DNA of 64,000 nucleotides from positions 39,053,518 through 39,117,517 of the forward strand of contig NW_024881313.1 of NCBI RefSeq assembly GCF_018691265.1. The letters are read 5' to 3'. A model generated the notes under the pieces. It was not told the DNA's origin and did not search any database. It worked only from the letters and a program-made list of their open reading frames with translations. The DNA is from Tyto alba. Taxonomy: Eukaryota > Chordata > Aves > Strigiformes > Tytonidae. A program made the position numbers and the translations under genes. Position 1 is the first letter of the stretch; each line of letters starts with the position of its first letter. This document shows, piece by piece, positions 14,364 to 24,760 of the stretch.

Positions 14364-14390
14364 TTTTTTTTTTTTTTTTTTTTTTTTTTT
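14364..14390. repeat. T-run (27 T)
   Basis: Uninterrupted homopolymer followed by CT-rich sequence. Confidence 0.9.
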
Positions 14391-15866
14391 CCTGCTTCCT
14401 TTCCTTTCCTGCCTCTTTTAATTGTGTGTGTCCTTTTCACTGCCCAGTGGGTTGTGTGTTTTGGATGAGGAGTCACCTCCTGCTCTCTCATGTGATGGGA
14501 TTCAAGGACGAGTCCACCAAGAGCATTAGGATTGCAGATAAAACCTCAGGAAATCTCTGAATCCAAGTGTGAGTCATCAGAAGAGTTGATTTGAAAGGAC
14601 AGCTGTACTAACATTGACTAAGATGCCTATTAAAAATATTGGCAGTCAAAGAAGGATCACTCAGTATTTGATCATCCATTTTGGAAATTAGCAAAACAAT
14701 CTGCAGAGATTCTGAATAATATTTTCATGTCAAGATAAGGACTTTTCATTTCTGCGTGTTTTTTTGCATTTTACGATTTCCTCTCCATTTTACTCAGGAA
14801 ATTGTAGAAACACAAAATACTCCTTCTTTGGTGGGACTGATATTTGAAACAAAACCAGAAGCCTAGGGTATGTTTTGTAAGCCTAATTATGATTTTCCCC
14901 CATGATCCATTATTCTTTTTATTAGCCTGTGACAAACTGCCTGAGGGTTCTGGGAAATGAGCAGTTAACTCCATGTCCCTCTGGAGCTCAGTTTGTGTGT
15001 GGTTTAGTGCCTGGGTAAGGCATGGGGCTTTGGGGGCAGTTGTAGCCTTTCTGGGAAAACCCTTAGTGAAGAAGATCTCTTTCCCATGGTATCAAATGGA
15101 CCTTGCAAGATATGCTCCATCTCCAAAAAGCCCCATGTTCAGGTGTGGTTTTTGGGACCACCTCACAGGGTTTGGGTCTGTACATTGTTGGTCATAAACC
15201 TGCATGTATTTTACCCATCAGTAATGGATTACTAAATCCAATAACGTGTCCATTCATTTGGAGCATTATTGCAGCTAAGGTGAGGGACAATGTTGAACCT
15301 CAAAACCTTGAAAACAGTAAGAACTTGTGAACTGTGTGTTTTTCTGTGTTTGTCCCAGGGTGGGACGAGCCTAGTCCCTCCCATCCTCTAACACACAAAG
15401 AAATGCAGAGCAGAAGGTTAAGATGACTTTGGTGAAGAAGAACTCGCAGGCAGATGTCTGGGTCCAGGATGAGTTTCAGGCAAGGGATTTTCCTTGACTT
15501 TCCTTCCAGGGAATCCCAGCCTTCTGCCTCTGTCAGTTGATCCTTTCTACATTCCCCCTTAACTCATCACCCTTGCCAGAGCAGGAGGCAGCAGCTTAGG
15601 GACTTTGCTGGGTGTCTGCTCACTGCAGAGGTGTTGGGGTGTCAGGAATGGATTCATTGTGGAGACCTATCCGATCCTAAAGATGTAGCATTTTTATATT
15701 GGCCCACATTTCCTCACCCATCTGCTGTATTCAGGGCTTGCTGGATACAAGGGTTGCTTTTGCTGTTTGTTTGAATACAGAAAGATCTTTATGATGAGGA
15801 CAAACTAATTTTTAATGGGGAAATCATCTTTAACTGAAGAGATAAAAAGGGTATTTCATGGTTTGG

Positions 15867-15905
15867 TTTTTTTTTGTTTTTTTTTGTTTTTTTTTTTTTT
15901 TTTTT
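15867..15905. repeat. compound T-run with G interruptions
   Basis: Two blocks of nine T, each followed by a single G, and then 19 T. The regular nine-T-plus-G spacing suggests growth by slippage of an interrupted unit. Confidence 0.9.
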
Positions 15906-16841
15906 CACCATAGGAGATTAGGGCAAAACATGTTTGCTCTTGTAAAGACCTAGTCCTAACATTTCTTTAACAGAAAAAATTAAAGAGAGAATGTGTGTAT
16001 TTTTCCTGTGACTCTATAGCCTATTGTTTTCATTAAAACAAGCAAGCAAACAACAGTTTAAGAAAGAAGGTATTTAGATTTGTCATTTTATCACAGCTAG
16101 CTTTGCTTATACTTTGTCAGTGATACTACAGCAACTCAGCTTTCTGATGTAAAAATAACCTGTATGGACTGAGCTCTGCTCCGTGCACAGAAAACTCAGC
16201 AGAAACAGGAGCACGGACAACCTTTCTTTGAGTTCTGTGTTATCAAGACCTGGCCTGCATGTTTGTGTGAGCCTGTGTGCGAATGAAAGGAGAGTGTGAG
16301 TATAAATAATATGAGCAGGAAAGCTTATTTTTTTTCCAAATACCATAGATATGCTACTTTATTGTAAACTTTCCTGTATTTTTCTTACTTCAAGACAAAG
16401 CTGACCTCCCTGATCACTTGTCACAAAATAACAGACATGTAGGCCCATGGCAGAACATCCAAAGACCTGGTGCATTGAAGAGTGACCGAGGATATATTGA
16501 AATTTGAATGTAGTCCTCCCATGTCCAAGACAAGGTGCAGCCCCACATGTGACAGCTGCTGGAGGGAGGATGATGGTTTGGTGGCACTCATGCCATGACA
16601 GATAAGCTTTTGTTTCATCTTCCTAAGTTATCTTCCAAACAGCCCTCAGTGTTTGTATGTAAATGCTGCAACATAATGGTCCTGATGTTGTCCTCCATGT
16701 TTCAGAGGAGAGGAACAAGGGACAGGAGAGAACTGCTTTCGTTGCATCCATTCATTGTCCTTGCCTGTACTAATACTTAAGGAGAGTCATTCTTTCTCCA
16801 GAGATGTTTTACATTGTTCTGGCTCAAGCCAGGCTTTCAAA

Positions 16842-16889
16842 ACCTCTCTCCCTCTCTCCTTCCCTCCCTCCCTTCATCCATCCATCCAC
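16842..16889. repeat. CT-rich simple repeat (CTTC/CATC)
   Basis: A pyrimidine tract of CCTCTCT and CCCTCCCT units grading into three CATC units. Confidence 0.8.
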
Positions 16890-17626
16890 TGCGAAATGCA
16901 GGGGATCTTTCTGCCTTTCCAACCTTTGAGGAAAATGGGAAGAGCTGAATGACTGATGAAGGAAACCATCAAAAGAGAACTAGAATTTCATTCTTCACCA
17001 AGGTACATGCCCTCCCAGGAGTCGTCCTCCCCCTTGCCACTGTGGTACCAGATGACATTCAGATCTGTGCTACCCTCTGATGAAAATCTATTTTCCCATA
17101 CTGCTCATGTTGACAATCTGCCAGCAAAGGTTATTAGATACCATCCACAAAGCCTGTGGCACATTGACCTGTTTTGAGGGAATCAAGTGAAAGCCTATCC
17201 CCTTCCCAGCCAGAGCCCACCCAGTGAGAAGCAGGCTGGCGGGTTGACTAAACTCAGATTATTCTGTCCAGAAAACTACACTTTTAATGGATTAAACATC
17301 TCCATGTTTTGTGGTCACCTTCTTAAGAAAGAAAATCATTACAAGAAGAAAATGTTGAACTGGTATATATTTTCATCTTTTGATTCAGAGTAATTTTTCT
17401 TTCCTCCCTGCCTTCCTCCTCTTCTGATTTTCTGCATATAGAGAAGTAAATTTTGTCTTTGTGATATTTCTTTGGCTGAACATGATTCAGCACCACTGGT
17501 GCTCTAAATCAAGGTAATCAAAATAATCATGCTCTTTTAATCCATCCTTTGGTCCCAATCTTGTGTACTACATATATATTTTTTTCCTAAGGTTTGGCTC
17601 TGACATCACTGAAATACTTCAGCAAA

Positions 17627-17650
17627 ATACCAGGACTAATGTCCTGGTAT
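17627..17650. repeat. perfect 10-bp inverted repeat with 4-base loop
   Basis: The left arm is ATACCAGGAC, the loop TAAT, and the right arm GTCCTGGTAT, which is the exact reverse complement. Pairing does not continue outward. No T-tract or gene is attached to it, so a function as terminator or RNA is not claimed. Confidence 0.8.
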
Positions 17651-17850
17651 AAACCAGCATTGTTAGTTCCTCCTTTCATCCAAAGCCAAACACCTGCAGC
17701 TCTCCACAGGCCTCAAAGAAGACCTTGCTGCCTAGAAATGCCCAAACAAGACTCCTTTTCCAATGCTGTGCTGTTGCAAGAAGTGGGTTCATTGAGGGAA
17801 AAAGCTTGAATCACAGATTCCAGGAGAAATGCAAAAAGGAAAAGAAACCC

Positions 17851-17855
<5 letters not shown>

Positions 17856-17889
<34 letters not shown>
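17856..17889. repeat. poly-A tract (34 A)
   Basis: Uninterrupted A-run, preceded by an A-rich segment. No retroposed gene body was recognised upstream. Confidence 0.9.
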
Positions 17890-17894
<5 letters not shown>

Positions 17895-19137
17895 GGGCTA
17901 GATCCTCAGCTGATGTCAATGAGGAGAGCTCTGTCAATGTCAATAACTACTCTGATTTACTCCAGCTGAAGATTTGACCCAGGATCTTCAATCTGAGGTT
18001 CCCAGTTGCTATTTGAGGATGGGATGTCAGTGCTGCTTTTACTCATGAAGACCTAAAAGTGGGCTCCTGGGTTCTTTTTCTCCATGTTCAATGGGCTCTG
18101 CTGATCCGCACCAAGGTCTGCTCAGCAGAAAGCAACATGCTTGCTCTCCCCTCTGCCAGCACACCCAGGCTGCTATACGTTACTTCCATGGGTGAGGATG
18201 GTGGTGGTGCAATGGATTTGCTTCGAGAGACTGATAAAGAGTATGGGAACTCCACCAGGAAGGCAGGTAATATCAGATATCTGAGACTTTGGTGAGGCCC
18301 AAGCAAAATATGCTTGTGTTCTACATCTGCTGTTTGCTGTCTGAGTGCTTTCTCCTATCGCTTCCACAGCTCTGCACCAGATAAACCTACTGGCAAGCAG
18401 AATTTTTCAGCTCATTTACAGTATTTAATACCATACTCGTGCACTGTGTTTTTTTAAGGACTAAGCTGGTATCTCTACATAGTGCCAGACCAGATTATAT
18501 GAGGAGACTGGCTGGAACCAAGTATCACTGTAAGTCTCTGCACTATGCTCCACTGCTCAGTCAAAATGTTCCCTAGTCTTGGAGCTCCTTATGTAGGACA
18601 GAAAAAACCTGCTGACTTCCATATGACCACTACAGGTGACTACCGTGGTTAAGAACAAAGGGTATGGTGCCTAAATCTTGATATGCAGGAAATTACACAT
18701 ATAGATGCATCTAGAAATACGTGCAGCTTTTTAAAATTTTGTGCCTGCTCTCCTTACATACGGGTACCTTGAAAGTATGAGGTCTGGGAATCAGCATCAA
18801 CAGTTAAACTTTATAGCTAGCCTCTGCATGCTGATACCAGGGATACAGCATCGATTCCTCGTTTGGAATATTGGCTTTGGGAAATCACTAAAAGTTCCCG
18901 GGAAGTAACCAGCTCAAAGTTTCAAGGAATCTCACTGAGAGGCTATGACTAACAGAAAAAAACAATGGCCAAAACTGGCTTTCTAGCTAACCATTTATTT
19001 TCCCAGAGAAGTTCCGTATTAATTTTTATGGTGCATAAATACCAGGAAACCAGACACCATTAACTAGTGACTGGTTTTGGTCTTCATACTCAACTCAGTT
19101 TAATCCAAGCCAAGCTGGCATTTTTTATCTTTTTTTT

Positions 19138-19139
<2 letters not shown>

Positions 19140-19177
<38 letters not shown>
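19140..19177. repeat. T-run (38 T)
   Basis: The longest homopolymer in the window. It is preceded by a further T-rich stretch from about 19121. The exact length is likely to be uncertain in any assembly. Confidence 0.9.
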
Positions 19178-19179
<2 letters not shown>

Positions 19180-20557
19180 GTTTAGAGGAACGTACGTATG
19201 TGGTTATATTGATTTTGTTGTTTCTTTAGTTTTCTGAGCAAGTCTGAGCCTAATTTAAATTAGTGCAATTTCTTTTTTTTTATTCCAATCACTGGGACCC
19301 TTTTTCATCAGTCATTATTCTTCACATCTACCCTGTTTATTCTGTTAGTAGCTGACACATGCCACAGTGCTATATGGATAAATACAGGATCTTGAAGAGT
19401 AAAGTCCAGAGTGGCATCAACAACATGTTCTTCCTCTGATGGAGGGGTCCTTGCATTTGACTTTCACCCCTCAAGCCTCATAGGGGCTGTTAACCAGAGG
19501 ACAGATTTGGATAGTCCCCTCTGTTGTGAGCCTGGTTTATTGTGGGAGACAGGAGATTTTCTTGACCCTGCTCACCTGGTGTCTGGAGAAGGCATATCTG
19601 ACAGACGTGGTGACTGTCATGGACTGCGGTTTATTTCTTTGCTGTCAGTTGCTGACAGGTTTCTTCCTCATGTGGAGTTTGTTTTAAGGCTTATAAGGTA
19701 GGCCTGTCCTTTAAAAAAAGCAGATAAACTGACCAAGAATCTGATCTGTGAAATTCTTGAACCTGAGAGGATTTGAGTGTAATGAGTTATTGGCCACTGG
19801 GACTGGTAAAGGATGATATTTCTCCGAGTACTGCATTTGTCAGTAAATCACACAGAAGTCTAACTTCTAATCTCTTTGTATGTTGAAAACATGCCTAAAG
19901 GCATTGTGTTAACCCTTTTCTTTTCAGGCTGTATTTCAACACTGTCTGTGGAGGTAGATGCTAGCTAGTTGGAGAGCACAGCAGCAGTAGAAAGCTAGGG
20001 ATTCCAGAGGTCCGTAAGAGATGTGGAAAGGGCATTTAGTGAGAGTTCAGCATCTAACTCATTTAGATCCCAAGAAAAAAAGTAAGATCTAAATATTTGA
20101 TCCCTGTTTGCTTTGAAAGTCTTGGAGGTTGGACCTACTGGAAGGGTCACACAATGGTGTGTACAATACACCCTCAACCCAATGCAATAATATGCTCCTG
20201 TGGAGACCAAGTCTTGGGTTTTTGTCTAGGTCTTACTGCAGATCCAACATTTCTTTTCCAATTCCCACAAAGCCAGGAAAAGAAATCCATGTGACGAGGT
20301 ATTTTTCTGTATCCTCTACTGTCAACTTTGATAGTTTAGATTGGTTATACCTAATGATGGTTTCAGGTGTAAAATCAATTAAAATGTCTCTTCATCTGGA
20401 ACAGATTTTATTCATTTATGAAGAGGGTATTGATGATTTGTGACTAGTTCCAGTTGAGAGAATAGTCCGTTCTGTTAGTCACTAGTCATGGTGCATATGG
20501 TGACTAATGACCGGTAAAACCCAACATACAAATTTACATCCCAAATAGAGAATTCCT

Positions 20558-20559
<2 letters not shown>

Positions 20560-20593
<34 letters not shown>
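20560..20593. repeat. T-run (34 T)
   Basis: Uninterrupted homopolymer in otherwise unique sequence. Confidence 0.9.
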
Positions 20594-20596
<3 letters not shown>

Positions 20597-21734
20597 ACAT
20601 GAATGAGACCTTTCGTAGAGCCTCTCTAACTCTATTAGCTAGAGGAGTGTGTATGGTTGGCTTCAAGACATGGGTAAGGTTGGGGCTAAAAGTTGCAAAG
20701 ACTTCTTCACCCACAAAAGGAAGATGTGGGAAGGAGGTAGAGTAGCACATTTTCTGCTTCACTGTACTGTGGTTTCTTTCATCTCCAGTTCTCAGCATCC
20801 CACCTCATTCTCACTCCCAGATGTTGTGCAGTAAAGCCATCAACCAATGTTGATCAGTCCATCCAGGTAGGTTTAGTTGTTTGATTTTTTTTCCACCACT
20901 CTCTGCTTAATGAAATAGTTATGAAATAGAAGAGCCAATTCCAGAAGCCAATGTAAATCAGAGCACAGAAACACAGTGGACTGAAAGCATTCTGCCTACA
21001 GGCACTGCCAACTCTTTTGAATGAGAAGACAAGTGAAAATTGGAGATCTGTGTGTTTAGACCACAGAGCCGGGAAAATGGAGTTGACTGAATGTATGTTG
21101 GTGAGAAATAGTGTGAAAATTACATGTCTTCCAGACTCAAGCACAGCTGTAGAGCACCCAAGGGTATGCACTGCTCTGGGTTTCTGCTATTCTTGGCTCT
21201 CTTAGTACCTCTTAAGTGGCAGATGACATCTTGAGAGTCTCCATACGTGACATGATCCGTGTGCTCTGTAAAAACTCCATGTAGGATTAACATGCTGTTT
21301 GCTTAGTAGAAAATCTTGAGGTCTTGGAGAGGCTGAAACTCAGTGTCATTCAGGGGAATTCACTTGCAGAAGTTGCCCGAGTGGAGCATGCAGGAATTTC
21401 AGAGCCTTGGGAATGGCTTGTACGTGTACAGCTTGACCTTATGTACATAGTATGTGTGATATTATACACAGCAGATGAGCAGATTGCGCAAGGAATGCTT
21501 TACGCATTTTTAGTGGGTTGGTTATTACAGGGGGATAAGAGGGGTAAATGGTCTCTCTGGGAACAGCCTGCCTTGCTTTTCTGTTATACACCAGTGATGA
21601 ATAGTACGTGTGTGGGCACAGAGATCTCTAAAGAGGCTGGTTTATAGTCTGGTGACTTTACCAATAATACCGCACTCTTTTTTCGATGTTTGCCTGAAAT
21701 CTCTGTTGACATTACAGTTCAACTGCAGGCAGAC

Positions 21735-21832
21735 TGGCTTGTGGCTTAGGGGATCTAGGTGCAAGTCCCGAGTGGGTTTCTGGACAAGCCACTTTAACCT
21801 CCCTATGCCTTGGCTTTCCTCTAAGAAGTGAA
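21735..21832 (-). repeat. MIR-like ancient SINE remnant
   Basis: The plus strand carries 'gcaagtccc', then 'ggacaagccactttaacctc' and 'cctatgccttggctttcctc'. This matches the order of the MIR 3' half, which reads as a 'gcaagttacttaacctc' motif followed by 'tgcctcagtttcc'. The element is therefore in reverse orientation relative to the usual MIR consensus. It is strongly diverged and was matched by eye. Confidence 0.45.
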
Positions 21833-21855
21833 ATGTTTTGGTTTTAAACAAAACT

Positions 21856-21883
21856 CCCTCCTCCCCTCCCCCCCTCCTGCCCC
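21856..21883 (-). other. potential G-quadruplex motif
   Basis: The plus strand has C-runs of 3, 4, 7 and 4 bases separated by 4, 1 and 5 bases. The minus strand therefore fits the canonical four-G-run quadruplex pattern. There is no promoter or gene to attach it to. Confidence 0.5.
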
Positions 21884-21939
21884 GTTCCAAGTGTTTTTTC
21901 CTTCTAGATTTTATATTTCAGATGGAAAATTTCTAAAAG

Positions 21940-21963
21940 TTTTTTTTTTTTTTTTTTTTTTTT
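21940..21963. repeat. T-run (24 T)
   Basis: Uninterrupted homopolymer followed by 'ccag', again mimicking a splice acceptor without a recognisable exon. Confidence 0.9.
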
Positions 21964-24639
21964 CCAGTTCCTGTTGGAAAACATTTTTTGTGGAAAACAC
22001 AACTTTTCCCATAAAGTGGTCTGAACACTACCAAATGAAAGCACGCTATAAGATCTATTATTCTTGTGGTGTGTTTGGGGTCAGGATGCGTTCATTGATC
22101 ACGTAGCCTTACCCAGTGTGCTCTCCTGGAATGAGAGTGCTGATGGGATAGAAACCCTCAAATACATGGTTTTGGGTTTTTTTTTGGTCTATTTGTTTTT
22201 TAAACATTTCTAACCTTTTCTTAAATGCAGGCTTCTGCTCCCGTTTTTCAAGTCTTTCCAAAGGGAGGAATCCCAAATCCGTTCCTCAAGACATTTTTTC
22301 TACATGGAAGTACCACACACAGCTCTTATTACCCTCCTTTACCTCTCCCCCTCCCCACTCTTCATCCTCTCACCCGGATCCCTCCCAAACACTTGGGTTT
22401 GGCTCATTCCTGAAACCAGTTTGGTTTTCCTTCAAGAAGCCTTTCCGCAGCTCTTGTTGCAAATCCACACATTAACAAGGCAATGAGCTTCTCCAGCCCT
22501 CTTTGCTCTTTGCTAGCTGTTGTGAATCCAGGAAAAAAAATTAATAAAAAAATCTATCCTCAAGAATAACAAACATGCTTCTGCTGTCTGCAGTTCTAGG
22601 TGAAATGTAGGACGTTCAGACCCTGAACCAGAAGTTCATAAGGTCGGCATCCCTGAAGTCCACAGCATGATGCTGATTTGCAAGGAGCTCTGCATCTGAG
22701 TGACATAATGCTGATCTCTTTTACCTACCTTTTTGTGGATTTGCTGTCTGGTTTGGAGCAGAACCCACGACCTGGATGGGAACATTTAGTTTAAAAGGGA
22801 ACATGGAGTCTAATTGTCCTTTGGTTTTAGCTATGATGTAAACAAAACCTTGGTGTGTGTCTTGCGGAAAGGAAGCAAACCTAAGGCTAGTCAGGGCTGT
22901 TTTGCTGTGGTTTATTTAGTTTAATCTGCATGAACGTAAACCAAGAGAAAAATGGTTTAAAAGTGGGGAGTCTGAGCAGAGAAGCAATGTGATCAAGGAT
23001 CATGAATAGAGAGTAATTTTACAGCAGCTGGAGGTGATCAGCATTTGTTTGTAACCAACTCTCAGATGTCAAGCCAGGACCTCTGTTTTTTCACTTGCTA
23101 TCAGACTTGATGGGGAGTTGGAACTCTAAGTAAGATGTGAGGAGCTTTCTTGAGACTGCAGTAATGAAATCTAATTATCAGTTAGGTGTCTGGATTTATA
23201 GATGGGTATGTATCAGTGCATTCATCTGCTGAGAGGCAGACTGGAAGGCATGCAAAATGTGTGGGATGTGACTTTGGTTTTGAAGAGAATTCTGTAATTT
23301 AAAAAACACTGTAAAGTTTACCAAGAAGTTAATCCTCTCCCTTACCCTCTCTACTCCAGATTGATCAAATAACATGAGTCATTCTACCCTGGTACACGTC
23401 AGAGAAGGAAATTTCTTTTCTTAAAGCATTTTTTTTTTTTTTCTGGAACAAAATGTTATCAAAATGAATTTACTGCCATGTGATATTTCCCTCTCTTTTC
23501 CCGAAAGAGATTAATCCAGAGTAAAACATCCCAGAGCTTCAACAGTTATCTAGATCCTAACAAATTTTTGTCACTGCTGCTGGTTAAAAAGCACTGATAA
23601 AACCAACCAAACCATTGCTGACCACTGTTGCAGTGTCCTATTCTGCATCACTGGAAAAGACAAGACTGTGCTGGAGACATCACTGACTCAAGCTCAGGTT
23701 CTTTTTTTGGTACACACCAAAATCTTGAGATGCTCCTCAGATTACATCTGTCAATGTTGACCTCCAAATGCAGGCTTTTTCAAGTGCTAACTCTCCTTTC
23801 TTACCTCTTTTTGTGATTGATGTTTTATTGTTTACTCAGGTTTGCCTGTTTCTCCTTCCTCTGCCAAAATCCCTCTTCCCACTTCATTGTGTGCATGCAT
23901 AGCAGTACCTGGAATTAAGACTTATATTGTCTAATGATGTTATGGCTCAGACATGTCTTGTCTCATAAAATCAAACTCTAACATCCATACAATCAGCAAA
24001 GAATGAAATATTTCAGCAGTGAGATTATGGAGACAGAGCTGGCTTGTCCGAGACGCTGTCACCCTTTAAGATGGACTGGTGGGTTGAGTCTACTGGCAAG
24101 GTAACATGGACAGAGGGAGAACTTTACCTATTTTACAACATTATCAGTCATCCCACAAGGAAAAATAGTTTTGGTCACTGGACACTTGGCCCAGAGGGGG
24201 AGGGCTGATGAGAGCTGTTGTGAAAGCCCATTGCTCCCTCCATGCTGTGGGATTTTCCTGCCCCAACACACAACAGTATAGCTGCATGCCTCATTTTCAG
24301 CTCCTCCCTGGCACTGGTGGGGACAGTTATTGTCGTGAGCCCCACCACCTGGGTGGTAAATAAGAGCCATGAGCAGATAACTTTTGGGAAGGCATGGGGA
24401 ATGGTGTGAAGTTAAGGAGACGACAGGAAGTTATCATTTCAATAAATCACTTCAGAAACCCCTTGCTCTTTGGAAAATTCTGTACATCTCCAGAAAAAAA
24501 TCCACCCAAATTTATTTTGGTTCATTTTTTGTCCTGTTGCTTTACCTCCCTTGCAGTGACCTCTGTTTCCTTTGGTGTGAATGCATTTTGCACAATGAGG
24601 GATATTTTCTCTTCTACTCATCCTTTCCTCATTTTTCAG

Positions 24640-24760
24640 CCTGCCCTGGAATGCAGGATTAGACGTTGTAATGCGGCATTAGGAGCGGTAAAGGTTAATA
24701 TCCTGCCTTCCAAAGTCACTTTTAGGCTCACAGGCTTTGTTAATGAAAGAACCCCATATC
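24640..24760. other. possible conserved non-coding element
   Basis: A compact segment combines retained CpGs ('gacgttgtaatgcggcatt', 'gagcggtaa') with several TAAT/ATTA homeodomain-type cores and contains no repeat. That texture is typical of vertebrate conserved enhancers. Conservation itself cannot be seen from one sequence, so this is a weak call. Confidence 0.2.

Larger units (their letters stand above)
10901..22000. other. non-coding region rich in long T-runs
   Basis: No gene is supported. The stretch holds eight T-runs of 18 to 38 bases and a single 34-base A-run, separated by sequence with no recognised repeat family. The reading frames here are short (at most about 107 codons) and several simply translate the homopolymers. 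A MIR-like remnant and a C-rich run lie near its right end. Confidence 0.55.

Noticed and set aside
17856..17889. Tail of a processed pseudogene
   Set aside because: No spliced coding sequence was recognised upstream, so the A-run is treated as a homopolymer.
20475..20507. 8-bp inverted repeat TTAGTCAC/GTGACTAA
   Set aside because: Arms this short with a 17-base spacer are expected many times by chance in 64 kb.
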